A DNA stretch of 64,000 bases from Mycobacterium simiae (GTDB lineage Bacteria; Actinomycetota; Actinomycetes; Mycobacteriales; Mycobacteriaceae). The translations under genes and the position numbers were made by a program. Within the stretch, counting starts at the first letter, position 1. The number at the start of each line of letters is the position of its first letter. Positions 1 to 8,148 of this stretch are shown one piece after another. The stretch lies in NCBI RefSeq assembly GCF_010727605.1, contig NZ_AP022568.1, positions 5,270,001 to 5,334,000 of the forward strand, read 5' to 3'. Below the pieces are notes generated by a model. That model saw nothing but the letters and a program-made list of their open reading frames with translations. It was not told the origin of the DNA and ran no database searches.

Positions 1-334
1 GGCGACGACGTTCGGCCCAGTCAAACCAAGTCTCCACCGCTTGGCGTACCTGGGTTTGCCACGGTGCGGCCGGGTCGACGGCGGCAGCTACTGCTGCGAG
101 GTTGGCGTCGTTGGTTTCCGACAGCAGAGCGACGAGACAAGCCTCACGGTCTGAAAACGCCGCGTAAAACTTTGATTTCGAGGTCCGGGCCCGCCGGACG
201 ACATCGGCAACCATCGTGTTGGCGTAGCCGACCTCGGCGATGGACTCCGCCATCGCCTCCAAAATGCGGCGTCGGTAGAACTCGGAATCTCTGCCAGCGG
301 GTCGCGTGCGGCCGCGTTCGCCTACAGCTTTCAC
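1..334 (-). CDS. TetR-family transcriptional regulator (partial, cut by window edge)
   Basis: Reading leftwards from a GTG at 334, the first ~110 residues form a TetR N-terminal DNA-binding domain. After a short basic leader come helix FYRRRILEAMAESIAEVGYA and the recognition helix region VRRARTSKSKFYAAFSDRE, the typical TetR HTH pattern. The start is chosen because an AGAGGGG ribosome site lies just upstream. The ligand-binding C-terminal domain lies outside the window. The gene is divergent from a P450 gene, and a long perfect palindrome sits between them, so it probably represses itself and the P450. The same TetR/CYP138 arrangement is known in M. tuberculosis (Rv0135c/Rv0136). Confidence 0.85.
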   Translation of the reverse strand, partial: MKAVGERGRTRPAGRDSEFYRRRILEAMAESIAEVGYANTMVADVVRRARTSKSKFYAAFSDREACLVALLSETNDANLAAVAAAVDPAAPWQTQVRQAVETWFDWAERRR

Positions 335-384
335 ACCTATTCCCCTCTGCCAGGTCGATGGTAGGCGCTGCGCGGTCGCACTCT

Positions 385-423
385 GGTACGTCGATGTACT
401 AGAGTCTAGTACATCGACGTACC
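385..423. promoter_or_regulatory. 39-base perfect palindrome, likely TetR operator
   Basis: Two 19-base arms (left arm begins GGTACGTCGATGTAC) are exact reverse complements around one central G. The palindrome ends 13 bases before the P450 start and begins about 50 bases before the TetR start. A symmetric site in a divergent TetR promoter region is the expected operator. Its length would allow two TetR dimers to bind. Confidence 0.75.
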
Positions 424-436
424 AACGGGAGGATCA

Positions 437-1765
437 ATGGCTCTGCTCACCAGCGACCCCGTGCGATTACCGTCCGGTGTAAAGCTGCCGCGAATCATTC
501 AGGGCGCCGCGATTTTGATCGACCGGCCGGGTGCGCTGGAGTACGCCCGTCGGCGCCACGGCCCGGTGTTCAGTGCCTCGCTTCCATTGTTCGGTGACGC
601 CGTCGTCCTCAGTGACCCCGTCCTCATCAAGGAATTGTTCACTGCCGGAGAACTGGTGGAAACGTTCACCAACCTCGGCGCCGTCATCGGGCCAGGCTCG
701 ACCTTCAGCCTCAATGGCGCACCACATCTGGCCCGCCGCAAGTTGCTCATGCCGCCATTGCACGGCAAACGAATGTACCTATACCAGCAGATCATTGAAG
801 ATGAGGTCGCCCGCGAGCTGTCGACCTGGCCGGTGGCAACGCCGTTCGCGACGCTCCCGTCGATGATGCGGATCACCCTGAATGTGATCCTGCGGGCGGT
901 GTTTGGCGCCGACGGGCCTGAACTGGCGGCACTGCGAGAGCTGCTTCCGCCGGCGGTGCTGCTCGCGTCCCGGCTCACCGTGCTGCCGGCCGCGCTGCGC
1001 CGCGATGTGGGGCGGTGGAGCCCGTGGGGGCGTTTGGAACGGATGCGGCATGAGTGCGACGAGATCATCGGCGCGCTCATTCAACGCGCCAGGATCGCAC
1101 CTGATCTCGACGAGCGCACCGATGTGCTGGCCATGCTGGTGGCCGCCAGAGATGAGGACGGCCGGCCGATTTCCGACGATCACATCATCGACGAATTGCA
1201 AACGCTGTTAGCCGCCGGGCACGAGACCACCGCGACCACGCTGGCCTGGGCCGTCGAGCGGCTACGCCGCCACCCCGACGTGTTGTCCCGGTTGGTCGAA
1301 GAGGTCGACGCGGGCGGCTCGGATCTCCTGCAGGCCACGGTGTGGGAGGTGCAACGCAGCCGACCGGTGATCCCCTTCGTCCTGCGGGTTACGACGGGCC
1401 GCCTGCGACTGGGCGAATGGGTCCTACCCAAAGGGCACACCGTCATCGCCAGCATCGCCCTGTCGCACAGCTCTATCGCCAACTACACCGATCCGGCGCG
1501 GTTCGACCCTACCCGCTTCCTCAACGACAAGCCCGACACCAGCATGTGGATCCCCTACGGCGGTGGTGTCCGTCGATGCGTCGGTGCGGCCTTCGCTAAC
1601 ACCGAAATGTTGACCACCTTGCGTGAGCTGTTGCGCACCTACACACTCGAAGCCACCTCCGAACCCGACGAAAGGCCTCGATCCCGTGGCATCGCCAACG
1701 CACCCGCGTCCGGTGCCATCGCCGTCGTCCACCGGCGCAACGTCCGGCAGCGCAGTGACTTCTAA
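437..1765 (+). CDS. Cytochrome P450, CYP138-like
   Basis: Heme-thiolate monooxygenase of 442 residues, the normal P450 length. The I-helix oxygen-activation motif AGHETT lies near residues 260-265, the ExxR pair is EVQR (E304, R307), and the heme-binding loop is PYGGGVRRCVG with Cys381 as the thiolate ligand. Family-typical text (FATLPSMMRITLN, SPWGRL, RRCVGAAFAN) closely resembles M. tuberculosis CYP138. The ATG follows GGGAGGA at good distance. No ferredoxin or reductase is adjacent, so electrons must come from elsewhere. The substrate is not predictable. Divergence from a TetR gene across a 39-base palindrome implies inducible expression. Confidence 0.9.
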   Translation: MALLTSDPVRLPSGVKLPRIIQGAAILIDRPGALEYARRRHGPVFSASLPLFGDAVVLSDPVLIKELFTAGELVETFTNLGAVIGPGSTFSLNGAPHLARRKLLMPPLHGKRMYLYQQIIEDEVARELSTWPVATPFATLPSMMRITLNVILRAVFGADGPELAALRELLPPAVLLASRLTVLPAALRRDVGRWSPWGRLERMRHECDEIIGALIQRARIAPDLDERTDVLAMLVAARDEDGRPISDDHIIDELQTLLAAGHETTATTLAWAVERLRRHPDVLSRLVEEVDAGGSDLLQATVWEVQRSRPVIPFVLRVTTGRLRLGEWVLPKGHTVIASIALSHSSIANYTDPARFDPTRFLNDKPDTSMWIPYGGGVRRCVGAAFANTEMLTTLRELLRTYTLEATSEPDERPRSRGIANAPASGAIAVVHRRNVRQRSDF

Positions 1766-1823
1766 CGAGCCCAACAACGCGCGAATGCATGTTCGCTGGT
1801 GCGCAGAGTAGGTCGCTACGCCA

Positions 1824-3122
1824 ATGGAGCGTCCCTGGTTCGCTGCACTGGAACCCTCAGTGCCCCAAGTATTTCCGGTTCATTCGGTGCTCCCCGAACG
1901 CGCCCAGGTGCTGGCCACGCAGCTGGGGCCCGGGCCAGCAGGCTGGGCTGTCGAACTGGGCGCACTGATGGCAACCAGCATCACCGCCGCGATTCCGGAG
2001 TTGGCCGTGGACACGGTCGCCGCTGAGGTGCACAAGGGTTGCGAGGCCGTGGCCTTGGGCGCCCTGTCCGCGCTGGCGCTCGGCGGGGACGTGACTTCCG
2101 CGGCAATCCCTGAAGTTCTTACCGGGCCAATGGAGGTAGTGGCGCGCGGCATCGGAATCGAGCACATGCTGCGCAGCATTCACATCGCCCACGCCACCGC
2201 CGCAGGCGTGCTGTTTGACGCAGCCGAACGCGTGGTGCCCGAATCGCAGAGCTTCACCGAGATGCGGCGCATCGATGAAGCTCTGTTCGGCATCGTCGAC
2301 GTCCTGACCGCTCGCATGGCCGATGAGTACGCCCGCGCGCACGAGGAGTGGCTGACCAGTTCGGTGGCGCTGCGCACCCAGATCGTAGAAGACCTCCTGC
2401 AGGGCACCGCCGTGCCGCTGGAGCGGGCGACGCGGATCCTGGGGTACGACCTGACCCGCTGTCACCTGGCTGTGGTCGTCTGGACCGGTGCGACCACACC
2501 CCCCGAACCGATCCAGCTCAGATCTGCTGCCGCCGAAGCGCTTTCCGCTGCAGGGTGCGTCTCGACGCTCATACTTCCCGTGGGAGCCCAGCGCGTATGG
2601 GCGTGGGGTTCACGGACATCGCAGCCGCCGGAGTCGGTGGTGTCCACCACGCCGCCGCCTCCGGGCGTGCGTCTCGCGATCGGACTGGCCGGTGCCGGCG
2701 TCGAGGGCTTCCGCGACAGCCACCGGCAGGCAGCCGAAGCGGCGCGCGTCGGCGCGATGTCGACGCGCAACGCCTGGTCGTTTCGCTATCAGGACCTCGA
2801 CTTGGTCGCCATGCTCAGCACCGACCTGCCGGCCGCCCGCGACTTCGTCGCCCGGGAACTCGGCGACTTGGCCGGGGACACGAATTCTGTTACCACGATG
2901 CGGCGCACCCTCAAGCACTACCTCGACCGTGACAGGAGCCTGGCCGCCACCGCGACCGATCTGCACATCGCGCGCAACACCGTGGCCTACCGCGTGCAGC
3001 GCGCCGAGCACCTTCGTGGTCGACCCGCGACCGATCGCCGCCTGCAGCTGCATGCCGCGCTTACCCTTGCCGACGAACTCGGTGACGCGGTTCTGCGACC
3101 AGTGGTGCCACCGTTGGACTGA
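1824..3122 (+). CDS. PucR/CdaR-type helix-turn-helix regulator
   Basis: A 432-residue protein whose last ~70 residues match the PucR C-terminal HTH (TLKHYLDRDRSLAATATDLH followed by RNTVAYRVQRAEHL). The middle (about 180-320) looks like the GGDEF-related CdaR domain with the helix-rich linker QIVEDLLQGT. The N-terminal ~180 residues are alpha-helical and poorly conserved, probably a sensor. The gene precedes a FAH hydrolase, VOC protein and flavin hydroxylase on the same strand, so it is the obvious candidate activator of that module. The ribosome site before ATG 1824 is weak. The effector is unknown. Confidence 0.8.
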   Translation: MERPWFAALEPSVPQVFPVHSVLPERAQVLATQLGPGPAGWAVELGALMATSITAAIPELAVDTVAAEVHKGCEAVALGALSALALGGDVTSAAIPEVLTGPMEVVARGIGIEHMLRSIHIAHATAAGVLFDAAERVVPESQSFTEMRRIDEALFGIVDVLTARMADEYARAHEEWLTSSVALRTQIVEDLLQGTAVPLERATRILGYDLTRCHLAVVVWTGATTPPEPIQLRSAAAEALSAAGCVSTLILPVGAQRVWAWGSRTSQPPESVVSTTPPPPGVRLAIGLAGAGVEGFRDSHRQAAEAARVGAMSTRNAWSFRYQDLDLVAMLSTDLPAARDFVARELGDLAGDTNSVTTMRRTLKHYLDRDRSLAATATDLHIARNTVAYRVQRAEHLRGRPATDRRLQLHAALTLADELGDAVLRPVVPPLD

Positions 3123-3232
3123 GGTCCAGTCGGAGCCGGTCGATTGTGGACTCAAGCCCAGGCGCTCGCGGGTCGCCGGGCAGTTGACTGAGTATTGAGC
3201 GCGTCGAACGACGAGCAGACGTGGAGAAATCG

Positions 3233-4192
3233 GTGGTCGTCCATCTCGTCCGATACCGGGACAGCGAGCAAGCCTCATGGGGCGTGGTCACAGCTGACGT
3301 CGTCTCGCCACTCATCGGGCAATACCCGAGCACCGCCGACCTGATCGAACGCGGCGAATCCGACTGGAGGGCGGCCGCGGCCAAACCCGGTCAGGTGCCG
3401 CTGACCGACGTCGAGTTGCTCGCGCCGGTCACCACGCCGTGCCGGGTGATGTGCCAGGGCGCCAACTACCGTCAACACGCCATCGAGTCCGGGATGGACC
3501 CCGACAACCGCGTCTTCAACCTGTTCTTCGACAAGACCGACGCCGCGATCACCGGGCCGTGTGATCCGGTCACCCGCCCCGCCCACGTCACGCTGCTCGA
3601 CTACGAAATCGAGCTGGCTTTGGTCCTGCGCCGATCCGTCGACGCGCCGACCGCGATCACCGTCGAGGACCTGCACGACTACGTCTTCGGCGTCACTATC
3701 GCCAACGACCTCTCCGCCCGGGACATCCAGCTGCCGCAGGGGCAGTTCTTGAAGGGCAAGAGCTATCGCGGATTCTGTCCGCTGGGGCCGGTGCTGGCCG
3801 TCCTCGAACCCGAGGACTTCACCCTGCTCGACGACCTCGAGTTACGGCTGGAGGTCAACGGGTCGCTACGGCAGACCGACAGCACCGCGAACATGGTCTA
3901 CCGGCCCGCCGAGACCCTGACGGAGTTGACCGAGTTCTGCAACATCAGCCCCGGTGACGTGCTCCTCACCGGCACTCCGCACGGTTGCGTGGCGACGTCG
4001 CCGCCGCCGATGGTCCGCCGACTCGCAACCGCCCTGCTGCCCGAGGACAAGCTGTGGGCGGCATTCGTCAAGCAAAACCAGCGCAAGCCCTATCTGCGTC
4101 CCGGTAACGTCGTCACCGCCTCGATACGCAACGCCGCCGGGACTCTCGATCTGGGCACTCAGCGAAATGCCATCGTCGCCCCGAGCAGTTAG
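3233..4192 (+). CDS. Fumarylacetoacetate hydrolase (FAH) family protein
   Basis: Metal-dependent C-C bond hydrolase or decarboxylase of the FAH superfamily (~319 residues). Family text is clear: CRVMCQGANYRQHAIESG, LLDYEIELALVLRR (acidic metal ligands), VFGVTIANDLSARDIQ, KSYRGFCPLGP and GDVLLTGTPHG. GTG 3233 is preferred over GTG 3221 because GGAG sits 7 bases before it. It begins a tight unit with the VOC gene (12-base gap) and the flavin hydroxylase. In meta-cleavage pathways such enzymes hydrolyse or isomerise the ring-opened product, and that role is inferred here. A second FAH gene of the same type lies at 9729-10667. Confidence 0.88.
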   Translation: MVVHLVRYRDSEQASWGVVTADVVSPLIGQYPSTADLIERGESDWRAAAAKPGQVPLTDVELLAPVTTPCRVMCQGANYRQHAIESGMDPDNRVFNLFFDKTDAAITGPCDPVTRPAHVTLLDYEIELALVLRRSVDAPTAITVEDLHDYVFGVTIANDLSARDIQLPQGQFLKGKSYRGFCPLGPVLAVLEPEDFTLLDDLELRLEVNGSLRQTDSTANMVYRPAETLTELTEFCNISPGDVLLTGTPHGCVATSPPPMVRRLATALLPEDKLWAAFVKQNQRKPYLRPGNVVTASIRNAAGTLDLGTQRNAIVAPSS

Positions 4193-4204
4193 AAAGGAGT
4201 CACG

Positions 4205-4897
4205 TTGAGCGCCACGCCAAGTCCGCTGCAACCCTCCGACTCGTCGGGTTCCCACTGCACCGCCTCGCAGCCGCCGGATCTCGGAGACCTTCCCGACCGG
4301 CTGGTACCGGATTTCATCGCCCACTGGGTGGTTAAGACCGCTCGTAGCGCCGAAATGATCGACTGGTACGGGCACGTTTTCGGAGCCCGCGTCGTCCACG
4401 AAGACAATCAAATCGCCTTCCTGACTTGGGATCACGAGAGCCATCGGTTGGCGCTGGTGAAACTTCCCCCGCCATTCCGGTACGTCTTCCCGCTGTCACG
4501 CTGGCGCCGCAAGACCTACGGCCTCGACCATCTGGCATTCACCTTCACCTCGGTCGAAAGGTTACTGCTGACCTATGAACGGCTGAAGAAGGATGGAATT
4601 ACTCCCGTCTGGTCTATCAACCACGGGCCCACGACCAGCCTGTACTACGAGGACCCCGAAGGAATCCGGCTGGAATTTCAGACCGAGAACTTCCCCACCG
4701 CCCAGCAGACCGCCGAATACTTCAGCAGCGACGAGTTCAGCGAAAACCCGATCGGCACCGACATCGATCCGGACTACCTTCTCGAACAGCTCCGGGCGGG
4801 TACACCTGAAAAGGATCTGCTGACGCGCGGCGCCGGCACCCGTCCCGGCACCAAACCTCGCTCCAACAAGCGAGCGATTACCTGGAAGACGTTGTGA
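4205..4897 (+). CDS. VOC-superfamily protein, extradiol dioxygenase-like
   Basis: A 230-residue vicinal-oxygen-chelate protein. A degenerate N-terminal leader is followed by one beta-alpha-beta-beta-beta repeat pair: FIAHWVVKT (His ligand), YGHVFGARVVHEDNQIAFL, YGLDHLAF (His) and YEDPEGIRLEFQTE (Glu), giving a plausible 2-His-1-carboxylate site. It is shorter than two-domain extradiol dioxygenases (~300-380 residues), so it may be a single-module ring-cleavage enzyme or another VOC activity. It starts at TTG behind AAAGGAG and is followed by the flavin hydroxylase after 3 bases. It is the counterpart of the larger VOC dioxygenase at 10664-11806. Confidence 0.8.
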   Translation: MSATPSPLQPSDSSGSHCTASQPPDLGDLPDRLVPDFIAHWVVKTARSAEMIDWYGHVFGARVVHEDNQIAFLTWDHESHRLALVKLPPPFRYVFPLSRWRRKTYGLDHLAFTFTSVERLLLTYERLKKDGITPVWSINHGPTTSLYYEDPEGIRLEFQTENFPTAQQTAEYFSSDEFSENPIGTDIDPDYLLEQLRAGTPEKDLLTRGAGTRPGTKPRSNKRAITWKTL

Positions 4898-4900
4898 GGC

Positions 4901-6697
4901 ATGGACGCTGACTCACTCGTCATTGTCGGCGCCGGCGCCGCCGGGTCGACCCTGGCCTTGCTGCTGGCCCGCTACGATATCGCCTGCACGGTCGTCGAAC
5001 AACGCACTGACCCCCGCCTACATCCGGCCGCGCATGTCATCAACGCGCGCACCCTGGAGATCTGGAACCGGGCCTCCCCCGCGCTGACGCGCGCCCTGGA
5101 ATCGATCACTCCGCCGATCGACACGGTCAACATCATTCGTTGGTGTACCGACGTCCGCACCGCCCCGCTCGGAGAGATCGACCTGTTGTCCCAACCCGAC
5201 CGACTGGCCGAAGTCCGCACGCACAGCCCATACCTCATTTCGCACATCGGTCAGCACCTGCTCATGCCGGTGTTGTGGGATGCCCTCGACAATGAGGACT
5301 TGATCGACTTCCGGCGGGGGTGTCGCGCCGAGATGGACGGCGAGCGGGTGACCCTGCGCTCGGCGGGCTCTCAGTCGACGGTGACGTCACCGCGGTACAT
5401 CATCGCCGCCGACGGGGCGAACAGCACGTTGCGCGACGCTGCGGGGATCGCGATGCGGGGGCCGGTACTGGCCAACATGGGCAGCGTCTTCTTCCGAGCG
5501 CCCAAGCTGTACCCCGACGGCAGTGACCGGCCGCTGCTCAGCTGGATCTACCATCCTCGCTTCAGTGGCGTAATGATCGCCCACGCCGATGACGACTACG
5601 TGCTGATGACCCCCTACCTGCACGAGGCCCAACTGATCGCTCGTGACAGCCGACGATTCTGGGAGCGCGTCCTGCCCAACGTTATTGGCTCCACCGACTA
5701 CCGGATCCGCTCCACCGGAACCTGGACCATGACCAAGCAGATCGCCGATCGGTTCCGCCACGGACCCCTGCTGCTCGTCGGAGACGCCGCGCACCGCTTC
5801 CCACACACCGGCGGCTTCGGGCTCAACAGCGGCGTGCAGGACGCCCATAACCTCGCCTGGAAACTCGCCGCGGTCCTGTGCAGCGGGGCATCCGACTCGC
5901 TACTGGACACCTACGAGATCGAGCGGCGGCCCGTCGTCACCCGTTTCGCCGAGCAGAGCACCAACAACCACTTCAAGCTCGACCAAGTAACCGAGCCACT
6001 GGGCATCACCAATCGCTCACTGCACCAGGCGACCGAACTCGCGGGAAAGCTGCGCCTGAAAAGGATGCCTGACCGAATAGTCGCGGTCGTCGCCGACACG
6101 TTGACCTATGCCCAAACTTCGCGTACCAAACGCCTTTTGCGCCGCGACGCCCGCGGTCGACGACTGCGCCAACACATCACCGATGCTGTACCGGGCCAGG
6201 AGGAACACTTTGTGGCCACCGGCCTGGAATTCGGCTACGCCTACACGAGCTCGCTCATTGACACCTCCGAAGGACCCTGCCCAGACTGCGATGTCGCGTT
6301 CTATCAACCGACTACACATCCGGGAGCCCGGCTGCCGCATGCGTTCATCACGACCCAGGATGGTTCACATCTATCGACTCACGAGGTAATCGCCAGCACG
6401 GGGCTTACGTTGTTCACAGCCGACCCGCAGGGCTGGAGCGCAACTCTGGCCGAAACTCCGTTGACGGTGCCGATCGCGGTGGTCGCGCTGAGCGCACCGA
6501 GCAACGACCATCACGCTGCGCTAATCGAGCTCTTCGAGGTCGGTGACCGCGGCGCCGTTGTGGTCCGACCCGACGGACACGTGGTGTGGCGCACGGACAT
6601 TGACGTTTCAGCGGCCGATCGGCTTCTCGACTTCATCGAACGCGCGTGGAGCGGCGTCTACCGGACGTCTGTGCCGAGTCTGCAGGAGGCACCGTGA
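4901..6697 (+). CDS. FAD-dependent aromatic monooxygenase (MhpA/FdeE-like)
   Basis: Group A flavoprotein hydroxylase of 598 residues. The N-terminus has the dinucleotide motif VIVGAGAAGSTLALLLARY. A mid-protein DG-type segment (ADGANSTLRDAAG) and the FAD ribityl motif GDAAHRFPHTGGFGLNSGVQD follow. The C-terminal ~150 residues form the thioredoxin-like tail found in phenol and 3-hydroxyphenylpropionate hydroxylases. It probably hydroxylates an aromatic ring with NAD(P)H and O2 to give a diol for the adjacent VOC dioxygenase and FAH hydrolase. It is the third gene of the unit starting at 3233. The exact substrate cannot be read from sequence. Confidence 0.88.
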   Translation: MDADSLVIVGAGAAGSTLALLLARYDIACTVVEQRTDPRLHPAAHVINARTLEIWNRASPALTRALESITPPIDTVNIIRWCTDVRTAPLGEIDLLSQPDRLAEVRTHSPYLISHIGQHLLMPVLWDALDNEDLIDFRRGCRAEMDGERVTLRSAGSQSTVTSPRYIIAADGANSTLRDAAGIAMRGPVLANMGSVFFRAPKLYPDGSDRPLLSWIYHPRFSGVMIAHADDDYVLMTPYLHEAQLIARDSRRFWERVLPNVIGSTDYRIRSTGTWTMTKQIADRFRHGPLLLVGDAAHRFPHTGGFGLNSGVQDAHNLAWKLAAVLCSGASDSLLDTYEIERRPVVTRFAEQSTNNHFKLDQVTEPLGITNRSLHQATELAGKLRLKRMPDRIVAVVADTLTYAQTSRTKRLLRRDARGRRLRQHITDAVPGQEEHFVATGLEFGYAYTSSLIDTSEGPCPDCDVAFYQPTTHPGARLPHAFITTQDGSHLSTHEVIASTGLTLFTADPQGWSATLAETPLTVPIAVVALSAPSNDHHAALIELFEVGDRGAVVVRPDGHVVWRTDIDVSAADRLLDFIERAWSGVYRTSVPSLQEAP

Positions 6698-6826
6698 CAT
6701 CGCTCATCCGCTGGGCTCCGCCCCGTCCCCGCACCGGAACGCTGCTCGCGACCTGATCTCGTAGCCTCGCGCGTGCTGTGGTTGTCGACGGCGACGGTCC
6801 ACCACGCCAACCAAATTCCCTCAGAT

Positions 6827-6850
6827 CCCACCGACCTGAAGCTCGGTGGG
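6827..6850. terminator. Hairpin between convergent operons, probable bidirectional terminator
   Basis: CCCACCGA and TCGGTGGG pair as an 8-base stem around an 8-base loop. It sits in the 249-base gap where the flavin hydroxylase (plus) and P450 (minus) genes converge. There is no strong T-run, as is common for mycobacterial terminators. Confidence 0.5.
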
Positions 6851-6946
6851 CACCAGGCATAGTCTGCCTCGATGGTGGGCATCATGAGTCGTACTCCAGG
6901 TAGCTCGAGCTCAGGTTTTGGACCGCCTCGTGCATCGTGGACGAGT

Positions 6947-8137
6947 TCAGGCCGCTATCAGCCGCACCGGCAGGTGGTCGTGTCGGTGGATGATGTTGTT
7001 GATCGCCCAGGTCGGCTCGGCGGTGATCTCGATGCGCTCGACGGCCTCGGTGAGAGCTTTGAGCATTGCGGTGGTCTCGAGCCGCGCGAGGGCTTGGCCG
7101 GCGCAGGCGTGGGCGCCGTTGCCGAATCCGACGTGGCGTCCGGCGTCGTTGCGGATGTCGAAGACGTCGGGAGCATCCCATTCGCGCTCATCACGGTTGG
7201 CTGAGGCGTAAATGACCAGCAGCCGGGCGCCGGCTGCGATGGGCACGCCTTCTATCTCAGTGCTGTGCAACGCCTTTCGGGTGAACCCGCGGAGCGGGGA
7301 TTCGTAGCGCACGACTTCGTTGACGGCGTTGGGGATCAAAGAAGGCTCGCTTTTGAGCAGTTCCCACTGGTCGGGATGTCGAGCGAGCAGGTAGATGGCA
7401 TTCGAGATTGCGCTGATGGTGGTGTCCAGGGACGGGGCGATGTAGTCGATCATCAGCGGCGGCACTTCCTCGACGGCGAGGTTGCCTTCGTCGACAGCAG
7501 TGAGGAGTTCGTGGGCCATGCTGCCGGGAAGCACGTCTCGGTCTCGTACGATGCGGCGGGCGAAGCGCAGCATTTGCAGGCTGCGCGGTACGGCCTTGAG
7601 CGCCTGCAGGTTCGCCGGTCCGAGGATGTCGAACGTGGCTGCGCCCCAATCGAGTAAGCGGGATCGTTGATCGCGCGGCCACCCCACCAGATCTGGCACG
7701 ACCGCCAGCGGGAGGGCCGTGGCGAGATCGGCGACAGCGTCCAGCTGTTGCCGGCGCACGGCGTCCTCGACGATAGAACGGGCTCGGGCGTCGACGTCGT
7801 CGCCGAGCGCGCGCAGGGCACGGGGCATCATGCGGTGCGCGAGGAGTTTTCGGCGCCGGTCATGGTCGGCGCAGTCGCTGTTGAGGGTGGTGCCGCGCGA
7901 GAGTCGGTTGGTCAGCGGGTTGGCTGCGACGCCGTGTCCGGACAGGAACTGGCCGTCGTCGCGGAGAGTCGCCTTGCATGCGGCGTAGCGCGGCAGGGCG
8001 TAGAGGCGGTGGCGGGCCAGCCAGACGACGGGCCCGAGTTCGCGTAAGGCGCGGTAGTGCGGGTGCGGGTCGAGAATCGCTGCGCGCGTGTAGATGTCGG
8101 GCCGGTACACCGGAACAGCCGAGGAGCGATGAAACAC
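6947..8137 (-). CDS. Cytochrome P450
   Basis: Soluble bacterial P450 of ~396 residues. It shows EVVR as the ExxR motif and the heme loop HVGFGNGAHACAGQ with the cysteine 52 residues from the C-terminus. The I-helix reads IAPSLDTT, so the usual A-G-x-D/E-T is replaced by P-S-L-D-T. The acid-alcohol D-T pair is kept but the glycine is lost, which may alter oxygen activation. GTG 8137 is chosen because a longer reading frame would overlap the upstream hydroxylase gene by ~80 bases. It is the last gene of the unit VOC dioxygenase, FAH, hydroxylase, P450, suggesting O-demethylation or hydroxylation of the same substrate family. Confidence 0.88.
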   Translation of the reverse strand: MFHRSSAVPVYRPDIYTRAAILDPHPHYRALRELGPVVWLARHRLYALPRYAACKATLRDDGQFLSGHGVAANPLTNRLSRGTTLNSDCADHDRRRKLLAHRMMPRALRALGDDVDARARSIVEDAVRRQQLDAVADLATALPLAVVPDLVGWPRDQRSRLLDWGAATFDILGPANLQALKAVPRSLQMLRFARRIVRDRDVLPGSMAHELLTAVDEGNLAVEEVPPLMIDYIAPSLDTTISAISNAIYLLARHPDQWELLKSEPSLIPNAVNEVVRYESPLRGFTRKALHSTEIEGVPIAAGARLLVIYASANRDEREWDAPDVFDIRNDAGRHVGFGNGAHACAGQALARLETTAMLKALTEAVERIEITAEPTWAINNIIHRHDHLPVRLIAA

Positions 8138-8148
8138 TTGGATGATCC

